In this document: positions 47,301-57,250 of the stretch, in pieces
How the letters are laid out: every line of letters begins with the position of its first letter
How positions within the stretch are numbered: position 1 is the stretch's first letter
Assembly: GCA_035079385.1 (NCBI GenBank)
Contig: JAVHKY010000013.1
Coordinates: forward strand, 17,482,001 to 17,546,000
DNA from: Aspidiotus rigidus
Lineage: Eukaryota > Arthropoda > Insecta > Hemiptera > Diaspididae
Direction: 5' to 3'
DNA: 64,000 nucleotides
Position numbers and translations under genes: made by a program
Notes under the pieces: generated by a model
Databases searched by the model: none
The model's input: the letters and a program-made list of their open reading frames with translations, nothing else
Told to the model about the DNA's origin: nothing

Positions 47301-50300
47301 GAGAATCAAAAATGACTCGTGTACAGAAAATCAGATCAACAATTATTTATTAGCAAGGAGCCCGCTGTCTGTTTCATTTGAGAAGGGTACGTCCTCAGAA
47401 AAGTCCACGTCCGACTTTGATCGCATCATCAACCTATGTCAGGTGTAGAGGCCGAGATCAGAAAACGTCCGCGTTCACCTTCAATGACGTCATCAATTCA
47501 AGCTAGGTTAGGTTATGTTGCTCAGAAGAATTTGTCTAAGCTACATTATGAGAGTTTGTCTAGGTTAGATCACAGGAATTTTTTAGGCTGGATAATAAAA
47601 CCAAGGTTTTCCGAAAGATGTAACCTATAACGGGATCAGTATGCGATTCCAAGGCGGGAAACAGAAGAAAGTTCAAGAAGACCAAGAACTTGAAGAAAAA
47701 GTATTTTCTTTATTTGAAAAAAGGTGTCACAATTTTAGAGTAGCCATTGTCTTGAATTTTTTTTTTTTCCGAGTTACTTGGAGTTTGTAAAGATGGCCCT
47801 ACCCTACAAAGAAATTCGTCAACCTTTTGTTCGGTGGAACCACCTACGAAACGTTTTAATACGGAAACTATTTCATATGATGGATCACTGCAGATTCGAA
47901 CAAAATTATCTCACAGTTCGAATTTCTTAAATTTTTCTATTCAATTTTCGTTACTTTCGAAACAATCTTTTACTACCATTAGACTCACAAAGGCGCAAAC
48001 AAGAGGTTTTTGTAATGGACGTTCCAGACACGAGTTGATAGGTAACCTTCGACATAGTCTCTCACCTCTATCGAACTCCAAAACATAGAATGAAGGCATT
48101 TGCAAAGTTGAGCACAGACTCTCTTCCTGTTTCTCCAACGCGGAAACCATCCCGAGGAGGCAACGTTAGCGAATTGGAGTACAACTAAGTGAATAGGATA
48201 AAATTGTAAAAACTTACTGTAGAGTTGAAACATGGTAGCATTGTTCAGAACTACTAACCCCAGGTCCCCTTCTGTATACCACACCCAGAAACAACTTTAT
48301 TCGACAGCGTGAACAAAAATTATTCACTATAGTGAATAAAAATGTCGAGTTGGACTCGCAAGTCAAGTGGCGTCCCAACCTGTTGCACTTTTGTTACAAG
48401 CGGAGCAATGAATATCTAAATAGAGTGTCCATTCTTACAATCTCTAGACAACGAGTAAAAGAAGAGAGAGGAGCATACGATTGGCTGAGAAATGATGGTG
48501 TCATTTTCATGTGCTCTAATCTGTTGTTTTTAGATACGTGTCTGTTCAATCACACTCGGTAAAAGAGAAGCACGATTGTGAACTACACAAAAACGCACAA
48601 AATCACGCAGCTATAACTCCAATTAGAGAGCTAAAGCAGACACAATGTAAATCTCGATAACAAGGAAATATCAAAACGTATCGTAAGGACAGTGCAGTGC
48701 CCAGAAAATTATACGGTACTACTTTTCAATAAATATGCAAAGGCAGGACAGCAAGTACCTTATACCAAGACGATCAACGAACTTAGTCACGCGATTTTCG
48801 AACTTTCAAAACTTTTGCGCTAACGAAACCGAGAGTTGTTGCTCTACGGGGAAAATTAAAGGTAGGCCAGTAATGTTCATTTTCTGATTTGAGACTTCCT
48901 ATAGCTCTCTTAATGGGCGGTCGAAATGACCACTGATCAGAAGACAAACAATCGAGAAAATCGATTATATCATCGTCGCGTCTATTGTTCTAAAAATTTC
49001 GGGGTCATCGCGTATTATTCGTGCTAGAGCGTGTATGTATGTGTACTAGCACACTCTTGTCGACAACATACAATGTAATTGAGAACAAACCGAATAAATA
49101 AGAACGACACGACAACGTCGCTTCGTGTACTACAGATACATATTATAAGAAGGCCACTTAAACGACTTAAAAAAAGAACGAAAAATACGACGGCGGCGAG
49201 AGAGATAGAAAACGAATAGACGGGTTGTGGCATAATCCGATCAACGCGTAACAAGCGAGGCAGAAGATAGAACAAATGCATTCGACAATATATACAGTCA
49301 AGAAGCTTAATACACGTTAAACAAAACAGCCGCGTCCGTAATTTATAGCCTGGCTTGTTCTGGTCGCTGACAATGACCTTACACTCTCGGGAATATCATG
49401 TTTGAAGGCGACCTTCTTACATGGGCCAATAATAGCAGATACAGTATTATTATTGCGCCTTACACATTCACGCTTATATCACCATCGCACACAAACAGCT
49501 TCTCCGACTCCTCTAATCTGCTGTAGTTTTGTGGTTACGGAATCGTCTTTTGCGTGAATCGTTCGATTCTCCAGACTGTTTTAAACAAGCTTAGAATAAC
49601 TTTATTTAGGCCAGGTTAACACGAGCTTAGTGGTTAACTAAAACCGCGAATGACATGCACAGCACAGATGGCTTGTGCCTTGTGGACCTCGGAGGAATGT
49701 AAATGTGTACGTATATTCCAGGATCAGGTAGTTTTCAACACATCGGAGCAACGCAAAACGCGAGTATTCTCTTAGTAACTTGCACAACCCGAATCAAATA
49801 GTGCAACTAAATGAGACCTCCCATGACAGTCAACAAAGGCCATTTAAAAGAGGAGACAGGTATGGGAATAAACGACACTCAACGAATTAGTAAGGGGTTT
49901 GTCTAAAGTGAATCGATGCCTTCATACACTATTGATTGCAACACAAAAGCGTCCGCAGGCAGATGACTTTTTATATAATTCTAAGGACAAGTTTGAATCT
50001 AGAATTTTATCCCACAAAGTTCCATGCTTCTTAACGCAATAAAATCGTCTCATCATACAGGAAGCTTTGTTCCTACTGGCATACTTACTGCAGTCTCTTG
50101 TCGCTGAAGTCGAGCCATATAACTCGCCATGTTGAGAACTAATGGCTAATGACTGATCTCTAAAGTAAAAGACCGATATTGTAGAATTCGCTTGGGAACT
50201 TACCTGCAACAAAAAAATAAAATATACGTTAATACAATTCAGAATTACTTCTCAAGTATGTACACGTGATATTGGTGGAAGAAAGATTCCAGCTGCCCAG

Positions 50301-50877
50301 TAGTAGAAGCGACATGAGCGATCTAATTCCTGATTCAGAGGGATGGAGCAGAGAAGAAGAGCAAGAACGATGAATTCATAGGTCTTCTTCGCAAAAATAT
50401 TTTCCTAATAAGTATGAGGCCCATCCAACACAGGGAAATCTTGAACCTTGTCTTTTTGAAGTCATAACCAATCACGACAAATTCAAGACCTTTGATTTTA
50501 GTTTTTCATTTCTTCCAGCAAGTTAGAGATCAACCTGCGAAGTTCGTTTATCAAGATTGCCTTTACAACGTTGCTAGCACAATCATGCACATCCTTTTCA
50601 AGCTAACGGAACACTTCGTGTGAGGTGAGAAGTGAGGTGGGCCAATTTTTACAATTTTTAATGATTAAGAAATTTTATTGTATCTATTTTCTAATTTGTC
50701 TACTTTTTCAACGGGGTCTCCGTGGGTCAGATTGAGAGCTTTCACGGGCCGTAGGTTGGGCATGTCTGCTCTAAAGTTTGCTGACCAAACTCACGGCCTG
50801 TACTCACATGGAAATGTCCATGTAAGGATTTGCGAGGCCAAAATTTTCAACCCTTCGGTGCCATCATAAGGTAATCG
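44346..50877. other. Non-coding stretch, no supportable gene
   Basis: Frames up to 123 codons (44,627-44,998, plus) show no domain. A perfect 14-bp palindrome, CGCGACTAGTCGCG, lies at 45,536-45,549 in a CpG-richer zone (45.3-46.3 kb). TGACGTCATCAATTCAAG at 47,484 is a short copy of the dispersed repeat word. A CA/CG-rich microsatellite lies at 45,838-45,868. Confidence 0.4.
50196..50228 (-). promoter_or_regulatory. Candidate recursive splice site (ratchet point)
   Basis: On the minus strand TATTTTATTTTTTTGTTGCAG is followed directly by GTAAGTTCC, joining a strong acceptor to a perfect donor at 50,204/50,203. It is the best of the sites noticed and on the same strand as the one near 19,824, about 30 kb away. 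Confidence 0.4.
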
Positions 50878-50905
50878 TGACCTTGACCTACTTTAGGGAT
50901 TAAAC
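50878..50905 (+). repeat. Left part of a dispersed repeat interrupted by the Penelope-like element
   Basis: TGACCTTGACCTACTTTAGG breaks off here. A matching continuation, CTACTTCAGGGAATTGGAAA then ATTTTCGAG, appears at 52,417-52,446 beyond the element. The overlap CTACTTYAGGGA on both sides (50,888 and 52,417) is a probable target-site duplication of about 12 bp. Confidence 0.65.
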
Positions 50906-50926
50906 GGATTCGTTCCTCCAGATTAC

Positions 50927-50982
50927 GCGACGAGAAAGGAATACTCCGAAAAGGAGTAAAAACTATAAAGACCGCAGAATAT
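50927..50982 (+). repeat. Left 56-bp inverted repeat of the PLE
   Basis: It begins GCGACGAGAAAGGAATACTC and includes AGTAAAAACTATAAAGACCG. A TACTCC / GGAGTA stem with a five-base loop sits inside. It is the inverse of 52,362-52,417 with four mismatches. Confidence 0.9.
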
Positions 50983-50984
50983 GA

Positions 50985-52243
50985 GTCTCCCCATTCGGTT
51001 TTGAATTCGGTGTCCTTGGCTGATGCTCTCAAGGATGTAAAACGGCCTCCGGGCGCGACCCTTTGTTCGTTTGATGTCGTGGGTCTGTTCCCAAATATCC
51101 TTAAAGCTGCCACCATGCAGCGTATGGGCCAGTTATTGGTTAACTCCAATATCCCTCATAATGAATCCCAAGAATTTTTCAATCTTTCAAAAATCTGTTG
51201 ATCCTGGAATTTTTGCAAATTCGAAGGGAAATTTTTCGAGTTCCCTGATAGAATAGAGATCCCTATTGGATCACCTTTGAGCTCCCTCATCTCCGAAGTA
51301 TTCATGTCGCAGTTTCAACTTGACCTCTTCTCCTCGGGCCAGGTGTTACTCAATCATATACACTACTGGCACAGGTACGTTGATAACGTTCTCTGTACGT
51401 GGACTGGTCATCCAGATCTCTTTGGTGAGTTTCCGAGGTATCTCAATTCATTATACCCTTCCATAAAATTTACCTTAGAAGTTGGTGGCTCTACGATCAA
51501 CATTTTTTGGATTTGTCGGTCTCAGTTAGAGATGGGATCCATGAGTTTGGGATATACAGAAAAGGTACTACGACCGATGTTTTAGTCCGCGGAGCATCAT
51601 TCTGTCCTGTTGCTCATAAGTTGGCAGCTTTTAACAGTTTAGTCCACAGATTGACTCGCTTTCCCTTGAGTCAGGCTGCTTTCAAAAAGAGTTGGCGAAT
51701 ATAAAACACCTGGCTAGAGTGAATGGTGTAAATGTTAATGTTGAGGCGATGGTTTGGAGGAAAATTACGAGGAAAAGCCTTGATTCCACCACCTCCCTCC
51801 CCCGAGATATGATCCATGATCGGAGATTGCGTTGGATCAGTCTCCCTTTTCTAGGGAGGTTGTCTACCGAATTGGGTCGGGCCCTTCACGCGTTCGGTTT
51901 CAGACCGGCCTATTACAACCCCACTAGTGTCAAAAGGTTGTTCGTTAAGTTAAAGGACCGTATATCTGCGGATGAAAGGAGTGGTGTTTACAACTTGGAA
52001 TGCAGGGATTGTAGAGGTTTTTATATCAGTGAAACCGGCCGTCGGGTGAAGGTGAGGTTAGACGAACACATGAAGGCTTGGAAAAAGGGATATATGGGAG
52101 AATCAGCATTTGCCGATCACTTGATCAACAGCGGTCATAGCTTCCGTGAGGGATCCGCAAGTCTCCACCATAAGGAGAATTCATACTTTAAACGGATTGC
52201 CCTCAGGTATATAGAAATAACTCATTCCGGAAAATGGCTTAAT
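50985..52243 (+). pseudogene. Penelope-like reverse transcriptase / GIY-YIG endonuclease, broken
   Basis: The first frame shows CSFDVVGLFPNI (the SFDVxxLFxNI palm word with the first catalytic Asp), then after an in-frame TGA at 51,199 IPIGSPLSSLISEVFMSQF (the GxPLSPxxAxxFM word) and YWHRYVDNV near 51,370. PLEs normally have YVDD there, so the second catalytic Asp is Asn. Near 51,495-51,505 and near 51,685 the frame shifts. The last frame (51,692-52,246, 184 codons) holds the GIY-YIG domain: GVY at residues 98-100, C104 and C107, YIS in place of YIG at 111-113, TGRR, R122, EH at 125-126, and H143/H149 completing the CCHH set typical of PLE endonucleases. It ends at TGA. One stop, two frameshifts and the catalytic substitution make it non-functional. 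Confidence 0.85.
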
Positions 52244-52314
52244 TGAACTCGTTTATGACTCACACAACCTTAATAATCCGAGGTTTCTTCTCCGTTCTTT
52301 TCAGTTGCTTTCAT

Positions 52315-52358
52315 TTCAGTCCCGATGATGGTTTATTAACCGAAAGCGCTCGGCTTTA
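52315..52358 (+). ncRNA. Hammerhead-like ribozyme motif in the PLE 3' region
   Basis: CCGATGA (52,322-52,328) is followed by a GGTT-TATT-AACC hairpin (stem II position), GAAA at 52,342-52,345, then a three-pair AGC/GCT stem with a five-base loop and a U-U cleavage-site position at 52,355-52,356. PLEs are known to carry hammerhead ribozymes in their terminal repeats. Deviations: the canonical CUGAUGA has C in place of U at its second position, an unpaired U precedes stem II, and no monomeric stem I is evident. It is probably a degenerate or dimer-dependent copy. Confidence 0.5.
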
Positions 52359-52361
52359 TTT

Positions 52362-52417
52362 ATTTTCTGCGGTCTTTGTAGTTTTTACTCCTCTTCGGAG
52401 TATTCCCTTCTCGTCGC
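52362..52417 (-). repeat. Right 56-bp inverted repeat of the PLE
   Basis: It lies directly downstream of the hammerhead-like motif and contains TACTCC / GGAGTA with a TCTTC loop. The inverse matches the left arm at 52 of 56 positions. Confidence 0.9.
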
Positions 52418-52664
52418 TACTTCAGGGAATTGGAAAATTTTCGAGTTCCATCGAGCAAGAACCTCGGGCATCGTACGCACACTAGCTTAATGTATAGACG
52501 GAGCTTCTATAAACAACCAAGTAAGGCTGAGATTCTGGAGGTTTACGAGGCATTTTCCTTCTACTTTAAATATGTCTCGTATGATGAGGAATCCTCTGTC
52601 ATAACTCAATATTAGTCTAGAAAATATATTCATATATTCGAAAACCAGGCCAGGTGTTTCACGT
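52418..52664. other. Continuation of the interrupted repeat, then unique sequence
   Basis: GGGAATTGGAAAATTTTCGAG completes, in words, the repeat begun at 50,878, including the GACTTGGAAAAATTTT-like module. The rest is unremarkable. Confidence 0.5.
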
Positions 52665-52775
52665 CTGATGACGTCATAGAGTAAGTAGGTAGTGACGTTA
52701 ATCGGAGGGACTTTTGACTACGTCATATGATACGCGTGGTCTTGACCTACTTCAGGAACTTGAAAAAAATTAGAG
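52665..52775 (+). repeat. Dispersed CRE/TGACCTTGACCT repeat copy
   Basis: TGATGACGTCATAGAG at 52,668, TGACGTTAATCGG at 52,693, TACGTCATATG at 52,719 and CTTGACCTACTTCAGGAACT at 52,741 are followed by TGAAAAAAATTAGAG. This copy has several CRE-like words plus the nuclear-receptor-like word, as at 39.59 kb. Confidence 0.7.
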
Positions 52776-54639
52776 TTCTGACCCAAATTATCGAGTGGCT
52801 TTGATGAAGCAAAAAAAAAAAAATAAAAATTCGTTCCTAAATTTTGCTTCACCCCCCTTGCCTACAGGTTAGGTATGTCGAAACAAAATTTATGGTATTG
52901 AAACGGTCGTAAAACTCTCAACACTCACAGAACCAGAAACACCCACAAGAAAACAAGATAAAGACACACATGTCATAGAACATCCCGCAATCACGAGGTC
53001 GTTTTTACCACAAGAAGGAGAAAGGGAAAGTTGACTCTACGACACCTCTTAAAATAGGCGCCAACACCATCGACGCATTTTAACTTCAAACTAAGACTAC
53101 CGCTGGCATTTTTAGAGAGACGCCCATAATTGTTTGGCAAATGATTATTTCCCCAGAACTTAGTTTCGGTCACCGCGTAAATATTGCTAGGCTCAATGAT
53201 TAATAAAAGGTTAACTAGTTCATTGAAATGTACCAAAAAAAAGTGTTGTGACCTTAATAAACTTCCTGTTTAAAACAAGAAAGTGAAATGAGCAACTCTA
53301 GCACAGAACTTGAAAAACAGTCGAGAATAATTGTTACAGGGTACGGTTCCAGAAATTTAGCGCCTTTGGCATTAGCAGTGAACTCCTTCAGCGTGGATTT
53401 GAATGACGAGGACCGAACATATATCGCAAAAGATAAAATCTTTTCACAATGATGATACTACAGGCTCGACACCCTCTGGGTGCGAGACGAATTGTGAAGT
53501 GTATCCTAGCGGTACTCCAGTGTGTGGCATTACTTCACGCGTGCGTTCCGAGCAGGGAACAATGCACCTCAATTCATATCGGGTAGATAAAAAATGGCCA
53601 AGAAACCTTTCGAATAATGCCCGCAGGTCAGTGTCGAATCGGTCAGACAGAATGCGATCGCAGTATGGCACATGGTAAACAACTACGACGTTCCACTCGA
53701 TTAAAGAGACAAATAATCTGTACCCGAATTTCGACAACACGTTAAACGAAAAAACACTTCCTCAAACATAGATACGCAGAAGGACCAAAAACAGCGTGGT
53801 TTCTAACGGCGAGTAAAAACGTCCAGACACCCGCAGCACCACGGAAACAGAGTTTTCGTTTTCAATAATGAAAGTAAAAGTACCGTGACACAGTACCGAG
53901 TCCGTTTTTGTTTTGTATACAGTAAAACGCTCGCGGTTTCGAACGCGAGCCAAGTTTGAGGTTATTAAAAATTGAATCGTGGTGCCAAGGTTTTTCGTAA
54001 TTCAAGTTCGTATAAGGACAAGCGTTAATTGGTAAACCAACATCTGCTATATACGACTGTGATCTTAAAAATGATTAATTCGGAGAAGCTAAACGCGGTA
54101 ACCATCTCCCGCGTGAGTTGTTTTTTCCTCCGCTGACACACGTGAACGAATAAACCTAGCGTACATACACTATCCGAAGAATAATACATATGTACATGTG
54201 ATCAACTATGAACTAAATATTTTCACGCTAAAGAAAGTCGTAATTACAACGAATTGGTTCTAAGAAAAAAATCACCTTAGCATATCTGCGATAATAAAAA
54301 CCGAGTAGGAATGATATATCGTAAGCCGACCAAGACACAAACGCGCTGATTTCGGATAACTTCATAAAGTTGGTTGGTAGTCAACTTCTGGAGTTTAGAA
54401 AAAACGTGCAAAAGTCAAACTGAAGTCAAAAAAACTGACCAGGCCTGTAGCCAGAGTTTATAGAAGTTGAAATTCTACACCCGTACACCTCTTCTTTTTT
54501 TTCCCTTTGTTCAGGGGGGCGTTCAGAAACGTTTTCACCTCGTAGAGTCATTGCTTGTATCGATTTGGGCGCAAGAAGCTCACTAGAGCAATCAATGAGA
54601 GGCTACAGGTGATATGAGAAAATGCGGAGAGAAGTACTC
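52776..54639. other. Non-coding stretch, no supportable gene
   Basis: Overlapping frames of 80-98 codons at 52,991-53,740 show no domain. An A tract lies at 52,810-52,823. Confidence 0.4.
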
Positions 54640-54794
54640 TGAACACCGAGAAAAACGACGGCTTATTTAACAAAGTTGAACAAGAAACTTAGGGAACCCG
54701 TTCTATGGGGCGGATTGGTTTTGATATCGAGAATTTAATTCTAAATTTTGGAGTCTCGAAAAGTTCAAACATCATGACAAATATATACGACAGA

Positions 54795-55245
54795 AGTGGA
54801 CTTGAGGAAGAGCTGTATACACGATAGGAGAGACACTTTCCCAATCTTATCTTCAATAAGCGCCTCTACCCAACATACAGCGACTTTTTTGGACCGAGTT
54901 ATGAGCCAAAATGTGCCCTTGCCAAGATTTTCAAAATAAGAAACTGAAAATTCCCCCAATTTAAAGCTTCATATGGGTATTTAGGTATTATTTTGGGAAC
55001 CAGCGTTGAATTTTACTTTCAAATCAAGTAAAATATGGAAGTTTGAATAATTTATGAGAAATTTAGCGCAATTTTTAGCATATTTTAACCCATGACTACA
55101 CTCAAAAGAAGTTGTGGAAGGGCGCAAATTGAAGATAAAATTCAGATACAAATTTCGTAGATTTGAAGTTTACGCCTAACAATTCGCGTTTTTGCGTTAC
55201 AACAAATTTAGTCCAATTCCCCATTTAATTGATGTCAACATCATT
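54795..55245. mobile_element. Fold-back element, copy 2 (incomplete)
   Basis: It matches the 43,622-44,148 element through TTGCCAAGATTTTC, GGTATTATTTTGGGA, CAGCGTTGAATTTTACTTTC, GCAAATTGAAGATAAAATT and TTTTTGCGTTACAACAAATT, ending near ATGTCAACATCATTTTGGG. The left arm still pairs with the right around TTGGGTAGAGGCGC and GAAGATAA but its outer end is not recognisable. Confidence 0.7.
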
Positions 55246-56629
55246 TTGGGCCACCCTAGTATACTGGACCCGCCCACACTAATTTTCACGAAGTGTTTTT
55301 TTTTCTTTTTCCAACATACAATTTCTATTTTTGTGATGTTGGTTGAAAGTTGAAAAAGTCTGTTTCGGACATGTCTACAGGATTTTGAAGGCTATATTCA
55401 GGAAAAAATGCGTTTTCTATTTACCAGATTTTAAAGGAATTTAATTTTACAGCTCTAAAAATGCTAAATTTTTCACACGTGACCAAACCCTAAAATGGTC
55501 ACCTAGTTTGGGTACGTTCCCTAAATAATAGAGGAGGTTGGGGACTTGGAAATATTTTATCTTCGAGGTCGAAAATCAAAATTTTTCTAAATCCAACTCC
55601 TTTGTTAGGATAGGTCAGTTTTTGCCGGAAGGTGGGATGCCAAAATCGTAATAGGAAACCTATTGTATGGGGTCTGAGGGGCGGGGGGTATTTTGGAAAA
55701 TTTTGGAGTCCCACCGTCCGCCCAAAACTAACCTTGGAAACAACTATCAAAAGAATTGGACTTGGAAAAATGTTTACTTTCAAGCTAATAGGAGGGGACT
55801 GAGAAAAAGTTATTCTCTTCGGGACTCCAATTTTGAATTCAATTCTCAATATCGAAACCGATTCGACCCATAGAACAGGTTTCCTGCATTCTTCGTTCAA
55901 CTCCAAGGAAGACATGATCTTTCGAAAATTTTGGCGTCCAGCCGTGCGACAAAAGATTGGACTTGGAAAATTTCCGATTATCGAGCTATCATAGACTTTT
56001 CATAATCATGATAAGAGGAAAACTTGAAAAATATTATTTCATTTTTCAGCTATACATGACAGGAAGGGAACTTGAAAATTGAAATTTTAGCTTTGAAGCT
56101 ATGATAGAGACTCAGAAACTGACCTATTTTTATAAAGGATTTTCACTTTTGAGCTATTTATGAAATTTACTCACACACCAATGAAGGTTGGAATTCGTAA
56201 AATTTGAAATATCGTGCCATTTTAAAGTTCCCTTAGTTAGAATTTTTCAAGTTCAATTCCTTCGATGTTCGAACTTTTCGAGACTTCAATTTAGAAATCA
56301 ATGCTCAACATCAAAAGCAATTCGTCCCACAGAACAAGGTCACTGTGTTTCTCATTAAATTCGTAAGGGGAGCTGTCGTTTTTGAGAGTTTCGACGCCCC
56401 GCCAGACCTATTCTATCATGAAGGTTGGGATTACGAAGAACGACGGCTTCCTGAACGAAGTGGACGAGGATCATAGGGAACCTATTCTGTGGGTCAGATA
56501 GGTTTAGGTATTGAGAATTCGAAGTCCCTCTGCTGCCTACATTATCTCCTCCATAAAAATTAAAAAAATATAATTATATTATTATGACTCGAAAGTCGAC
56601 ATTCGTCCAAGTTCTTTTCCTGTCATATA

Positions 56630-57017
56630 CACTACTGAACAGCTATCCTGTTACAAAGATTCTATTATGTGATTCTTAGATACTTTTCAACGCTGAACAC
56701 GAATCCGTTGTCCGTTTTCTGCCAGCACGTCACAATTTTTAGTAATCACGATTAAAGTTCTCGTTTACTTGCCGCGCGTCGTCGCGAAACACATCGACGA
56801 TAGCAGCATGCATCGCTATCTAAAACGTTCGTTACGTTCCACGATAGCGCGCGGCAAGTAGACGAGAATATTTGTCATGATTACGTGAATATTTATCGTG
56901 ATTACTACAAATTGTGACGTGCTAGCAAAAAACAGACAACGGATTCGTGTTCAGCGTTGAAAAGTATCTGAGAATCACGTAATAGAATCTTTGTAACAGG
57001 ATAGCTGTTCAGTAGTG
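56630..57017. mobile_element. 388-bp CACTA-ended MITE, nearly full-length hairpin
   Basis: It starts CACTACTGAACAGCTATCCT and ends with the exact inverse, AGGATAGCTGTTCAGTAGTG. The arms pair over about 150-165 bp (56,630-56,780 and 56,848-57,017) with few mismatches and one 20-odd base indel. ATA stands on both sides (56,627-56,629 and 57,018-57,020), a 3-bp target duplication as expected for CACTA/CMC transposons. The loop contains an inner GATAGC / GCTATC hairpin. The CACTA assignment rests on end sequence and duplication size only. Confidence 0.8.
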
Positions 57018-57250
57018 ATATTAAGGTTCGAAGGTCGAGATTTTCTTTGAAGTTCCTTTCCGGTCAGATATTATGGCGCGAAATTCGAAATTTTTTCAAG
57101 TTCAAATCCCTTACTGTCGAAATTTTTCCAAGTCCTCCTGGATCTATCATACATTATGGTTCAAAAATAGAAATTCTTCCATGCCCATTAGGGTAGGTCA
57201 GTTTTCGACGAACGTCGTAAGCTAAATTTTTCGAAAAATCTCCTCTAGAA

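Larger units (their letters stand above)
50927..52417 (+). mobile_element. 5'-truncated Penelope-like element (PLE) with inverted ends
   Basis: The element carries the second half of a reverse transcriptase, a GIY-YIG endonuclease and a 3' region, in the order typical of PLEs with endonuclease. It is bounded by a 56-bp inverted repeat (50,927-50,982 and 52,362-52,417; 52 of 56 positions agree). The N-terminal half of the protein is missing. Partial inverted terminal segments joined to 5'-truncated copies are known for PLEs. Twenty-odd bases (50,901-50,926) separate the left arm from the probable target duplication. The high arm identity and few lesions suggest a fairly young but dead copy. 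Confidence 0.85.
54640..57250. repeat. Mosaic repeat block built of direct and inverted modules
   Basis: One module (AGGGAACCTGTTCTATGGG, then GGTTTnGATATTGAGAATT) occurs forward at 54,690-54,745 and 56,480-56,525 and inverted at about 55,825-55,895 and 56,275-56,345. A second (AGCTAT, GATAGG, GGGAACTTGAAAAA or its inverse) recurs every 60-120 bp, for example at 55,780, 55,983, 56,055, 56,095, 56,590, 57,030 and 57,100. The block also contains a fold-back copy and a CACTA-ended MITE. There is no coding capacity. Confidence 0.65.

Noticed and set aside
47508..47520. TTAGGTTAGGTT-like bases suggesting insect telomere repeat
   Set aside because: Fewer than three units; not a telomeric array.
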